Shown: positions 1 through 6,192, counted from the first letter of the stretch. The stretch: DNA of 6,664 bases from Desulfobacterales bacterium CG23_combo_of_CG06-09_8_20_14_all_51_8 (GCA_002772195.1 PCSG01000357.1:213-6876); one strand, 5' to 3'. Notes: generated from the sequence alone by a model not told the origin. Program-made: numbers and translations.

Positions 1-536
1 AATGGGTCATGGCAAAGGATGCGGGAGCTGTGGCGTGTTTTGCCCCCAGCGGCCTGTCCCACCAGTGGGAGCATGAATTCATCAGCAACCGGATTTTTTC
101 AAGGATTTTTCTGGACGCGGAAAACCGTCTTGGAGACGTGGCGTTCGAATCTAAAATCGACGCTTACTACAGCGGCGCGTCGGATCAGGTGCTGGTCTCG
201 TTTAATCTGATCGGCGACCCCGCCACCCGGCTGGCCATCGGCCGGGACCCTGCCGATCGGGTGACGGTCCATGCCGTCACCGCATCCGCCGGCACCGGCG
301 GCGCTATTTCGCCATCCGGCGAGACCCTGGTGTTTGACGGTGCCGACCGTGCGTTCACCATCACCCCGGCAGCCGGGTATAAAACTTCCACCATAACCGT
401 TGACGGCGTATCCCAGGGGCCGGTGGCAGCCTATACGTTTGCGGATGTCACAGCCGACCATACCATCGCCGCCGTCTTTAAAGCGGAAAAATCCTCCGGC
501 GGTGGGGGGTGCTTTATTCGGAGTTTGATGGAGTGA
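1..536 (+). CDS. C-terminal part of a secreted gingipain-like (peptidase C25) protein with InlB-type repeat and CFI tail
   Basis: This is the 3' end of a longer gene. The frame is open to the window edge (first whole codon at position 3), so the Met codon at 9 is internal and not a start. Residues below count from that Met. The first 77 residues look like the end of a peptidase C25 catalytic region: a GAVACFAPSGLS strand near 6-17 and the typical closing FNLIGDPATRL at 65-75. The catalytic Cys/His pair would lie upstream, outside the window. Residues 85-159 form a divergent InlB/Flg_new-type repeat (GGAISPSG, FTITPAAGYK, ITVDG, YTFADVTADHTIAAVF), a small beta domain common on surface proteins. 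The protein ends in SSGGGGCFI followed by five residues (RSLME). Gly-rich CFI tails are frequent on exported desulfobacterial proteins, where they usually run on as CFIATAAYG. The role is probably an extracellular protease or protease-like surface protein. No terminator is visible in the 19 bp before the convergent VWA gene. Confidence 0.75.
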   Translation, partial: WVMAKDAGAVACFAPSGLSHQWEHEFISNRIFSRIFLDAENRLGDVAFESKIDAYYSGASDQVLVSFNLIGDPATRLAIGRDPADRVTVHAVTASAGTGGAISPSGETLVFDGADRAFTITPAAGYKTSTITVDGVSQGPVAAYTFADVTADHTIAAVFKAEKSSGGGGCFIRSLME

Positions 537-555
537 CGGAGGTTGGTTTTTATAA

Positions 556-2226
556 TCACATCTCCACTTCCAGCAACATGCCGGACTCTATTGTAAACTC
601 ATCCGTCAGGGTCTGACGGGCGCTTTCATGCTGGCTTTCCCACCAGTCCAGACGGTAACGGCCGGGCGGGACCGGCACCGGGTCCCATGTTTCTTTGATG
701 GCGATTTCATGGCCGTTGTCAAGATTCACCAGAAAAATCCCATAGGGCGGCTTCGCCTCCGGGGCATGGATAAACTTGAGGCCGGAATTTATCGGGACTT
801 TTGCAAATTCGTGTTCAGGGATAACGATTGCACCCCATACAATTTCATTGTGCTGGTGTTCCGTGGGCCGCAAGATCAGTGTGTAAGTGCCGGGCGGGGC
901 AAGCTGGGGAGCAAGGTTTTTCCAGTATCCCAGCATGTCGCCGGTTTGAGTTTTCAAACCATAATAATAGCACTGGGTCGGCGCCCACTCGGCGGGTTGC
1001 AGCACCAGCCCGGAATCAGCCATGATTTCATTGAGCCTGCCGCTTTCCACGGTGATCTGTCCCAGAATGACCGGATGTGATTCATGCTCGCTCTGGTGCC
1101 AGAAAATCCCGTAGGTACCTGCGGGTGCGACTTGGGGCGTTCCCACTTCTTCGGTTATCCAGAAGGGGGTGGCCTCGCCCGGCATCACCAGACCCCAGTG
1201 ACGCGGGACGTCAATTCCATCGGGAATGCTGATGCGCACACCCGTGTCAATGGGAACTTCCACTGTTTTTCCGGATTCGACCTTTACGACCGCTGTCAGT
1301 AATGTATCCACATGACCATGCTCGCTCTGACGCCAGAGGATCTGGTATTCTCCGGCTTTGGCGCGGAGCTGGTCCTCTTTGCCGGATGCCTTGACTTCGC
1401 CGGTTTCCGTATCCGCAAGCGCCCAGGATTGCGGCGGCATCTTCACCCAGGCGGCGGGTTTGAGTTTGACAACACCCGGACCGGCGATGCGCAGGGTTCT
1501 GGATGGGGCCGTTTCCGCCTGAACGCCTTTGACCTGGGGCGGCTCAGGCACCGGTGCTTTTGTAATAACCGCGGTCTTCAGCAGGGAGAGCGCTTCCTTG
1601 AGCTGACGGATATCATCGGCCTTGAAAAAACGACCGTTTCCGGCCCGGGCGATGCATTTCATCTGATCCGCGGCATCCGCATCCACATCAAACCCCACCA
1701 CATGAATGACGACCTTAATCCCTTTTTCGACCAATTCGGCCGCCACCTGGCAGGGATCCCCCATGCAGGTTTCAATGCCGTCGCTGATGAGAATAACCGT
1801 AACCAGGTCTTCTTTCCCGGCCAGGATTTCACCGGCCCTGATGAGCGCCCCGCTGATGGGGGTTTTCCCTTTTGCGTTCAAGGTATCGACCCGGGAAACC
1901 ATGTCCGTCCTGGATGTGCCGGAATCAACGATCATTTCAAGATCCCCGCAGTCGCCCTTGCGCCGGTGACCATAGGCCATCAAGCCCACATCAACGGTAT
2001 CCGGCACTTCGGAAAAGAGTGAGAGGAGCGCTTCTTTCGCCACGACGATTTTGGGTCTGCCATCCACCCGGCCCCACATGGAACCGGAGCAATCCAGAAT
2101 AAACAGCATTTCTTCGGATGCGGCGGCGGCAAGAGGCATCATCGCCATCATCAGAATAACGGCCATCGTCAAAACAGGCTGGAATTTCCGGGCCGGTTGA
2201 TTCCGGGGGTTTTGGTTGCTGCGCAT
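556..2226 (-). CDS. Exported VWA-domain protein with four C-terminal Ser-Glu-His repeat modules
   Basis: A 556-residue protein. Residues 1-36 are a signal peptide: basic start, hydrophobic VLTMAVILMMAMM, and an Ala-rich cleavage site before S37. Residues 39-217 are a von Willebrand A domain with a complete MIDAS metal site: D45-x-S47-x-S49 (DCSGSMWG), T122 in KTPIS and D149 in ISDG. The cysteines in ETCMGDPC (153 and 159) could form a disulfide, as expected outside the cytoplasm. A Pro-rich linker (about 221-243) leads to four tandem modules of 74-85 residues, described separately. VWA domains of this subfamily bind protein or surface ligands through a divalent cation; the ligand here is unknown. 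The start is well supported by AGGAGGGG six bases upstream. The gene stands alone on this strand, convergent with the protease gene and divergent from the AlkD-like gene. The name 'calcium-activated chloride channel homologue' sometimes given to such proteins is not supported, because no channel segments are present. Confidence 0.9.
   Translation of the reverse strand: MRSNQNPRNQPARKFQPVLTMAVILMMAMMPLAAAASEEMLFILDCSGSMWGRVDGRPKIVVAKEALLSLFSEVPDTVDVGLMAYGHRRKGDCGDLEMIVDSGTSRTDMVSRVDTLNAKGKTPISGALIRAGEILAGKEDLVTVILISDGIETCMGDPCQVAAELVEKGIKVVIHVVGFDVDADAADQMKCIARAGNGRFFKADDIRQLKEALSLLKTAVITKAPVPEPPQVKGVQAETAPSRTLRIAGPGVVKLKPAAWVKMPPQSWALADTETGEVKASGKEDQLRAKAGEYQILWRQSEHGHVDTLLTAVVKVESGKTVEVPIDTGVRISIPDGIDVPRHWGLVMPGEATPFWITEEVGTPQVAPAGTYGIFWHQSEHESHPVILGQITVESGRLNEIMADSGLVLQPAEWAPTQCYYYGLKTQTGDMLGYWKNLAPQLAPPGTYTLILRPTEHQHNEIVWGAIVIPEHEFAKVPINSGLKFIHAPEAKPPYGIFLVNLDNGHEIAIKETWDPVPVPPGRYRLDWWESQHESARQTLTDEFTIESGMLLEVEM
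559..1494 (-). repeat. Four tandem protein modules with a shared GxYxIxW-x-x-SEH signature
   Basis: The C-terminal 312 residues of the VWA protein divide into four related units at about 245-329, 330-406, 407-482 and 483-556. Each contains a P/A-G-x-Y-x-I/L strand, a short W-x-x-S/T-E-H turn and a closing V-x-S-G strand. The turn reads WRQSEHGH (H303), WHQSEHES (H381), LRPTEHQH (H457) and WWESQHES (H533). The signature His recurs every 76-78 residues, which argues for true duplication. Unit 4 changes Glu-His to Gln-His, and unit 3 has Leu-Arg-Pro in place of the Trp-led tripeptide. Alternating hydrophobic and polar residues suggest beta-sandwich modules. I do not recognise a named domain family, so any binding role is inference. 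Confidence 0.75.
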
Positions 2227-2232
2227 GGTGTG

Positions 2233-2240
2233 CCCCTCCT
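2233..2240 (-). promoter_or_regulatory. Strong ribosome binding site of the VWA gene
   Basis: On the minus strand this reads AGGAGGGG, a near-perfect anti-Shine-Dalgarno match, six bases before the ATG at 2226. It fixes the start of the VWA gene and keeps the signal peptide intact. Confidence 0.8.
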
Positions 2241-2270
2241 AAACAGTGTGATGATCAGTCTTGACAATAT

Positions 2271-2385
2271 CGTAAAAAGTCAAAAAAACAACTTATTGTC
2301 ATTCCGGCGAAAGCCGGAATCAAGCAATTCCAATATGTTCTGGATGCCGGATCAAGTCCGGCATGACGGAATCCGACTTTTTACG
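2271..2385. mobile_element. MITE-like palindromic element with 11-bp terminal inverted repeats
   Basis: CGTAAAAAGTC at 2271-2281 is the exact reverse complement of GACTTTTTACG at 2375-2385. Between them lie a second, imperfect inverted pair (GTCATTCCGG at 2298-2307 against CCGGCATGAC at 2358-2367) and two compact hairpins. The element has no coding capacity. Nested palindromes without a transposase are typical of MITE, REP or dRS3-like dispersed repeats. Sequences of the 'GTCATTCCGGCGAAAGCC' type are known as multicopy intergenic repeats in many proteobacterial and desulfobacterial genomes. I see no target-site duplication directly at the ends (TAT on the left, GGC on the right), so the true borders or the mobility are uncertain. 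The left end sits 45 bp upstream of the VWA start codon and could contribute a stem to that transcript's 5' leader. Confidence 0.65.
2298..2367. repeat. Paired hairpin core of the palindromic element
   Basis: Hairpin 1 pairs ATTCCGGC (2301-2308) with GCCGGAAT (2313-2320) around a GAAA tetraloop, giving 8 perfect base pairs with a GNRA loop. Hairpin 2 pairs ATGCCGGA (2344-2351) with TCCGGCAT (2357-2364) around TCAAG, also 8 perfect base pairs. The outer ends GTCAT and ATGAC (2298-2302 and 2363-2367) can pair with each other instead, giving an alternative fold. No long T-run follows either hairpin, so they are poor candidates for classical terminators. Confidence 0.75.
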
Positions 2386-2550
2386 GGCGCATCAGTCTTA
2401 AATTAATAATCCATTTTATCATAGAAACAAATTCATGAAACAGAAAAATATCATAAATTTTATAGAGTTGTTATTTTTTTTCGGCTATGCCAAAATATAG
2501 CGAACAGATTGACTTTCGCCCATTGAATTGCATCTATAAAGGTTCTGAAA
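2386..2550. other. AT-rich non-coding leader before the AlkD-like gene
   Basis: This stretch is far richer in A and T than its surroundings and has no gene-like frame. It most likely carries the promoter of the four-gene plus-strand run. It contains a run of eight T (2473-2480) and a short ATAAATTTTAT palindrome around 2453-2463. No riboswitch or small RNA fold is recognised. Confidence 0.5.
2468..2496 (+). promoter_or_regulatory. Possible sigma-70-type promoter for the AlkD-to-SRPBCC run
   Basis: TTGTTA (2468-2473) and CAAAAT (2491-2496) each match four of six consensus bases and are separated by exactly 17 bp. This would start transcription near 2503 and leave a leader of about 48 bases. 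A second candidate, TTGACT at 2509 with TATAAA at 2535, has a better box match but a 20-bp spacer, and it would leave almost no room for the ribosome binding site. The call is weak because AT-rich DNA gives such matches by chance. Confidence 0.25.
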
Positions 2551-3258
2551 ATGCCTATGATTGAAGACATTCAACAAGCCTTGCGAAACATGGCGGACCC
2601 TGAAATCGCCGCGCACTCCCGGCGGTTTTTTAAAACCGGCGAAGGCCAGTACGGAGAAGGAGATGTATTCTTAGGCATCCGGGTGCCGGATTTGCGGAAA
2701 ATTGCCCGGACCTTTAAGGACATTTCCCCTGGTGTCTGCGCCGGGTTGCTCGTATCCCCGTATCATGAGGAGCGGATGGTCGCTCTCATCGTTCTGGTCG
2801 ACCGATTTCAAAAGGCGGGGCTGAATGATCGGGAATCGATTTATCATTTATATATGAATAACATCCGGTACGTGAACAACTGGGACCTGGTGGACGTGTC
2901 CGCACCTGCCATTGTCGGCGGGTATTTTCTATACAAAGATCCCCGGCCCCTGAAGGATCTGGCGAAGTCCCCGATTCTTTGGGAGCGCCGTATCAGTATG
3001 GTCAGCACCTGGGCCTTTATCCGGAGGGGTCAACTGGATTTAACCTTCCGGATCGCCGAAATATTAATTGGCGATTCTGAGGATCTGATTCACAAGGCCG
3101 CGGGATGGATGCTCCGGGAGGCGGGGAAGCGGGAAGAGCCCACCCTGGAAGATTTTTTAAAGCGTCATTACCAAAAAATGCCCCGGACCATGCTGCGCTA
3201 TGCCATTGAAAAACTTAGTGATGAAAGACGCCGGGCGTATTTGGAGGGGCGGATTTAG
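2551..3258 (+). CDS. AlkD-type DNA alkylation repair protein (HEAT-like DNA glycosylase)
   Basis: A 235-residue cytoplasmic protein of the DNA_alkylation_repair family, the usual length for the group (Bacillus cereus AlkD is about 237). Family members are built of HEAT-like helical repeats and excise positively charged alkylated bases such as 7-methylguanine and 3-methyladenine without base flipping. The residues used by AlkD are present in order: W111 and D115 in NNWDLVD, R147 in WERR and W186 in KAAGWMLREAG, matching AlkD W109, D113, R148 and W187. Other landmarks are YGEGDVFLGIRVPDLRK (34-50) and MPRTMLRYAIEKL (210-222). AAAGG at 2538-2542 lies eight bases before the ATG at 2551, which favours it over the Met codon at 2557. 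The gene heads a co-directional run and is separated from the FAD gene by 51 bp without a visible terminator. Activity is inferred from conserved residues; some family branches have different substrates. Confidence 0.92.
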   Translation: MPMIEDIQQALRNMADPEIAAHSRRFFKTGEGQYGEGDVFLGIRVPDLRKIARTFKDISPGVCAGLLVSPYHEERMVALIVLVDRFQKAGLNDRESIYHLYMNNIRYVNNWDLVDVSAPAIVGGYFLYKDPRPLKDLAKSPILWERRISMVSTWAFIRRGQLDLTFRIAEILIGDSEDLIHKAAGWMLREAGKREEPTLEDFLKRHYQKMPRTMLRYAIEKLSDERRRAYLEGRI

Positions 3259-3309
3259 CAATCTGTTCAATCCACCATACTTTCAATAAGATGCTGATTG
3301 AGGTGAATC

Positions 3310-4728
3310 ATGTCTGACAAATTTACGGTGATTGTCGCCGGCGCAGGGCCCGGAGGCTGCATATTCGCCAGAGACCTTGCAAAGGCCGGCATCGATGTGA
3401 CGGTTTATGAAAAGGGCGATTATGAAACTATCGGCCACAACTGGTCGGACGCCATGGAGCGATCTGCCCTGGAAGCAACAGGGTTTGCCGCGCCTTTTGA
3501 AGGCTCGGTAAATACTGGCCCGCTGGTCAAGTCAAAAGACGCCGCTGGAAATCCCGCCGGGATTTATGAACAGCATGCCTATCCTTATATGGAAGTCTGG
3601 GCGCCTGATTATTCCAGCCGGAAGACGGTCAATTTCAGATATGTGACGACCGACAGAAGGGCGCTCGGGAAACTCCTGGTGGATCAGGCAAGGCGGGCCG
3701 GCGCGGATGTGCTGTTTCAGCATGAAGTGGTCGACGTCATCCTTGCCGGAGGAAAATCCCTCGGAGATGTTGAGGTAACAGGCGTTGTCGTCAAAGACCT
3801 GGAAACAGGCGAAGCCAGAAGCCTTCAGGCGGACATTGTTGCGGACGACACCGGGTTTAACGCCATTTTAAGGACAAAACTCCCTTCATCCACCGGCATT
3901 GCGGGAAAGTTTTCAAACGAAGAATTCGCCATGGTTCACCGGACGGTCCGCAAACGGAACAAGGACGTTATAGACCCCGTCGCAGACCATTACCGGTATG
4001 GCTACAACATGGGTTACCAGTGGATTCAATATCTGAATGAAGATGAGATCGACACCGGCGCGGGCGTAAGACATGACCCGAAGAATCCCGACCCGAAAGA
4101 CATCGTAGAGGAATTCATATCAAGGCACCCCTCCATTTCAGATGAAGTCATTCGGGGCGGCGGCGGGCTCTGTCTGGTCGGCCGTTCACCGGCAAGTCTT
4201 GTCGCCGGGGGTTTTGTCGTGATCGGCGACGCCGCATCGCAGACCATCCCCATGACCGGCTGCGGCGCGGGCGGGGCTATGATGGGCGGCAAGTTCGCCG
4301 CCGAGGCCGTTATTGCGGCCGCATCAAAAGGGAAAAATGATTGTGACGCCTTGTGGGAATACAACCGGCAATGGTTTGTCGGCTCCAAAAGAGGGGCGAA
4401 CTATGCGGGCCTGACCGCATTAAGGAATATCCTGCAGGACCTCACCCATGACGATATCTCGTTCCTGTTTCGAAAAGACATCTTAAGCAACGAGATGCTC
4501 ACCGACTCCATTAACGGCATATTCACTCTGCCCGACCTGCCGACAATGCTGAAAACATTGGGCGGCGGCATCACCCGGCCGGGACTGCTGCTTAAACTGA
4601 ACGCCGCAACAACCGCCGGGACAAAAATATTCAAACATTACCTTGCCTATCCGCCCGAATGGGACGCCGCCCGATTCGAGGCCTGGAAAGTTAAAGCGGA
4701 CCGGCTTTTCGCAGCAACCGTGAAGTGA
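3310..4728 (+). CDS. FAD-dependent oxidoreductase of the geranylgeranyl reductase / FixC type
   Basis: A 472-residue flavoprotein. The N-terminal Rossmann fold has GAGPGG (11-16) and the ribose-binding acid E34 in VYEK. The central DDTG (179-182) stands where relatives have ADG. The second FAD motif is VVIGDAA with D307, followed by PMTGCGAGGAMMGG, which corresponds to the P-x-T-G-G-G loop around the flavin. This order is that of geranylgeranyl reductases and related monooxygenase-fold proteins, which reduce isoprenoid double bonds or oxidise hydrophobic substrates. The YxWxFP-like segment of geranylgeranyl reductases appears as YQWIQY (236-241), so the substrate is probably not the standard one. 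There is no signal peptide; association with the membrane surface is possible. GAGGTG ends four bases before the ATG and fixes the start. The gene lies 47 bp upstream of the SDR gene. The oxidoreductase class is secure, but the reaction is not. Confidence 0.85.
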   Translation: MSDKFTVIVAGAGPGGCIFARDLAKAGIDVTVYEKGDYETIGHNWSDAMERSALEATGFAAPFEGSVNTGPLVKSKDAAGNPAGIYEQHAYPYMEVWAPDYSSRKTVNFRYVTTDRRALGKLLVDQARRAGADVLFQHEVVDVILAGGKSLGDVEVTGVVVKDLETGEARSLQADIVADDTGFNAILRTKLPSSTGIAGKFSNEEFAMVHRTVRKRNKDVIDPVADHYRYGYNMGYQWIQYLNEDEIDTGAGVRHDPKNPDPKDIVEEFISRHPSISDEVIRGGGGLCLVGRSPASLVAGGFVVIGDAASQTIPMTGCGAGGAMMGGKFAAEAVIAAASKGKNDCDALWEYNRQWFVGSKRGANYAGLTALRNILQDLTHDDISFLFRKDILSNEMLTDSINGIFTLPDLPTMLKTLGGGITRPGLLLKLNAATTAGTKIFKHYLAYPPEWDAARFEAWKVKADRLFAATVK

Positions 4729-4760
4729 TTCTTTTGCCGATTAATTGATGTAACTATCGC

Positions 4761-4766
4761 GGAGAG
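4761..4766 (+). promoter_or_regulatory. Ribosome binding site that decides the SDR start
   Basis: GGAGAG directly abuts the first in-frame ATG at 4767, too close to serve it, but lies nine bases from the next in-frame ATG at 4776. This favours translation from 4776 and removes three residues (MKE) from the longest reading. Confidence 0.6.
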
Positions 4767-4775
4767 ATGAAAGAA

Positions 4776-5756
4776 ATGCTTTTAAAAAAAATTCTGCTGA
4801 CCGGCCCTACGGGATTTATCGGGAAGCGCCTGCTCTATAAACTCGATGAAATGGGATATTGGGTGCGCTGTCTGGTAAGGCGGGGGGAAACCCTGAATTT
4901 GAAAATTCCCCTGACCCGTGAGCCGGAAATTGTTTACGCGGATCTTCTGGACCCGGATTCCCTGTCCGCTGTCCTGGATGGCATGGACGCAGCCTATTAT
5001 CTGGTGCATTCCATGGGCGGCCGCAGCATCCGGCAGACCCTGGCGTTTGCGGAAAAAGACCGGCGGGCTGCGGAAAATTTCAGGCAGGCCGCCGATCGTG
5101 CGGGGCTTGCCCGGATTATTTACCTCGGCGGCCTTGGGGACGCAGGGGACCGTCTGTCTCATCATCTGGCCAGCCGCCATGAAGTGGCGCGGATTCTTCA
5201 GTCGGGAACAGTCAAAACCACGGTGCTTCGGGCTGCTGTCATCATCGGTGCCGGTGGCGCGTCGTTTGAAATCGTGCGGTATCTGGTGGAGCGGCTTCCG
5301 CTTTTGCTATGTCCCAAATGGGTGTACACCGAATCCCAGCCCATCAGTATCGACAATGTGCTTGCTTATTTGTCCGGATGTATGGAGGCGCCTGAAACCG
5401 CCGGCCGGTCCTTTGACATCGGCGGTCATCAGATCGTCAGCTACGCGGATCTGATGCGGATGTACGCCCGGGTCCGGGGGCTGAAGCGGTCCATTATCGG
5501 TGTTCCACTCGTGCCCATCCGGTTTTCCGCCTACTGGGTCAACCTGATCACCCCGGTTCCGGCGGGTGTGGTGCTTCCCCTGGCCGAAGGCCTTCGCAAC
5601 AAGGCCATTTGCCGGGAAAACACCATCCGGAAATTGATTCCCATTTCCCTGACGTCCATGGAAACCGCCATCTGCAATGCGCTTGCCGAAGAGGCCGAAG
5701 GGCCTGGAAAACTTTTGTCTCAGCAGGCGTGTTTTCTGCCGGAGGATCTGACATGA
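4776..5756 (+). CDS. Atypical SDR, NAD(P)-binding epimerase-like protein (YbjT-like N-terminal module)
   Basis: A 326-residue Rossmann-fold protein. The dinucleotide motif TGPTGFIG (9-16) opens the protein. R35 and R36 after the second strand suggest NADP(H) preference. Further landmarks are YADLLDPDSL (54-63), YYLVHSMG (74-81), IIYLGGLGD (114-122), LASRHEVARIL (131-141), KWVYTESQPISIDNVLAYL (181-199) and FDIGGHQIVSYADLM (213-227). This pattern belongs to the extended or atypical SDR group whose longer members carry a C-terminal DUF2867 domain. It lacks a clear Tyr-x-x-x-Lys catalytic pair, so it may reduce, bind or chaperone a substrate rather than act as a classical dehydrogenase. It stops at the point where longer relatives continue, and the next gene supplies an SRPBCC protein, starting inside its stop codon. 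A longer start at 4767 is possible but has poor ribosome-site spacing. Confidence 0.85.
   Translation: MLLKKILLTGPTGFIGKRLLYKLDEMGYWVRCLVRRGETLNLKIPLTREPEIVYADLLDPDSLSAVLDGMDAAYYLVHSMGGRSIRQTLAFAEKDRRAAENFRQAADRAGLARIIYLGGLGDAGDRLSHHLASRHEVARILQSGTVKTTVLRAAVIIGAGGASFEIVRYLVERLPLLLCPKWVYTESQPISIDNVLAYLSGCMEAPETAGRSFDIGGHQIVSYADLMRMYARVRGLKRSIIGVPLVPIRFSAYWVNLITPVPAGVVLPLAEGLRNKAICRENTIRKLIPISLTSMETAICNALAEEAEGPGKLLSQQACFLPEDLT
5741..5745 (+). promoter_or_regulatory. Ribosome binding site of the SRPBCC gene
   Basis: GGAGG lies inside the end of the SDR gene, seven bases before the ATG at 5753. It shows that the SRPBCC protein starts there, although its frame stays open upstream to at least 5609. 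It also supports coupled translation through the ATGA overlap. Confidence 0.8.
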
Positions 5757-6187
5757 TCATAGAAGCCGCTGTCCAGATCCATGCCCCCTTGCAGCGGGTA
5801 TGGGACGTATTCGCCGATATCCGCCACTGGAAAGACTGGAATCCGGTTTGCCGGGAATGCCGGTTTGAAGCGGGCAGCGCACTTGTCAAAGGAGCCTGCA
5901 TCTCCTTTGAACTCAGCCCCGTCATCCTTCCCATGCGCATCGCGCCAGTGGTGACCCACTGCGAGCCTGGGAAAAAAGTGGTCTGGACCGGCTCCCGCCT
6001 GGGAATCCATGCGGTTCATGAATTTTATTTCACGGAAAATGCCAATGGCGTGGAATTAAAAAGCATTGAATATTTTACGGGGCCGATGCTGATTTTCGCC
6101 AGAATGATCCGGGTCCCGGCCCGGCTTCACGGGTTGACCATCCGGCTGCTCTATGCCATCAAGGATGCGGCGGAGGCTGTTAGATAA
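5753..6187 (+). CDS. SRPBCC (START/Bet v 1-like) ligand-binding or cyclase-like protein
   Basis: A 144-residue protein of the usual single-domain SRPBCC length. The opening strand and helix IIEAAVQIHAPLQRVWDVFADIRHWKDWNP (2-31) is the family hallmark. It is followed by the curved beta sheet (including KKVVWTGSRLGIHAVHEFYF, 74-93, and VELKSIEYFTG, 100-110) and a long C-terminal helix from about 112 to 144. Such folds enclose a deep hydrophobic pocket and serve as polyketide cyclases, lipid carriers or small-molecule binding proteins; no catalytic residue can be assigned here. The ATG overlaps the SDR stop (ATGA, 5753-5756), so the two proteins are probably made together in similar amounts. Most likely it binds or shapes the substrate or product of the neighbouring SDR and FAD enzymes. 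That link is inferred from gene order. Confidence 0.85.
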   Translation: MIIEAAVQIHAPLQRVWDVFADIRHWKDWNPVCRECRFEAGSALVKGACISFELSPVILPMRIAPVVTHCEPGKKVVWTGSRLGIHAVHEFYFTENANGVELKSIEYFTGPMLIFARMIRVPARLHGLTIRLLYAIKDAAEAVR

Positions 6188-6192
6188 CACCA

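Noticed and set aside
483..555. A frameshift at the end of the protease gene that might restore a full CFIATAAYG tail
   Set aside because: Both alternative frames after the CFI codons were read and neither gives the usual continuation, so no repairable frameshift is visible.
537..555. A bidirectional terminator between the convergent protease and VWA genes
   Set aside because: The gap is only 19 bp and has no inverted repeat; the TTTTT run is not preceded by a stable stem.
1312..2022. A 236-codon open frame on the plus strand opposite the VWA gene
   Set aside because: It lies wholly antisense to a gene with a signal peptide, MIDAS motif and strong ribosome site. Its translation shows no recognisable domain, and long antisense frames are common in GC-rich coding DNA.
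2227..2300. A promoter for the VWA gene on the minus strand
   Set aside because: Several TTGACT- and TATTGT-like pieces occur, but none pair with a matching box at 16-18 bp. The gene surely has a promoter, but I cannot place it.
2301..2364. A short CRISPR-like array or riboswitch in the hairpin region
   Set aside because: There are only two inverted, non-identical units and no direct repeats with spacers. No known riboswitch core is recognisable, and a palindromic dispersed repeat explains the structure.
4918..5454. A 178-codon plus-strand frame inside the SDR gene
   Set aside because: It is a +1 shadow of the SDR reading frame, rich in Trp, Arg and Pro. The SDR frame shows continuous family motifs across the same bases.
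5609..5752. An upstream start for the SRPBCC protein at 5609, giving 192 residues
   Set aside because: The extra 48 residues overlap the SDR coding frame and match no domain. The ATG at 5753 has GGAGG at ideal spacing and begins exactly at the first SRPBCC strand.
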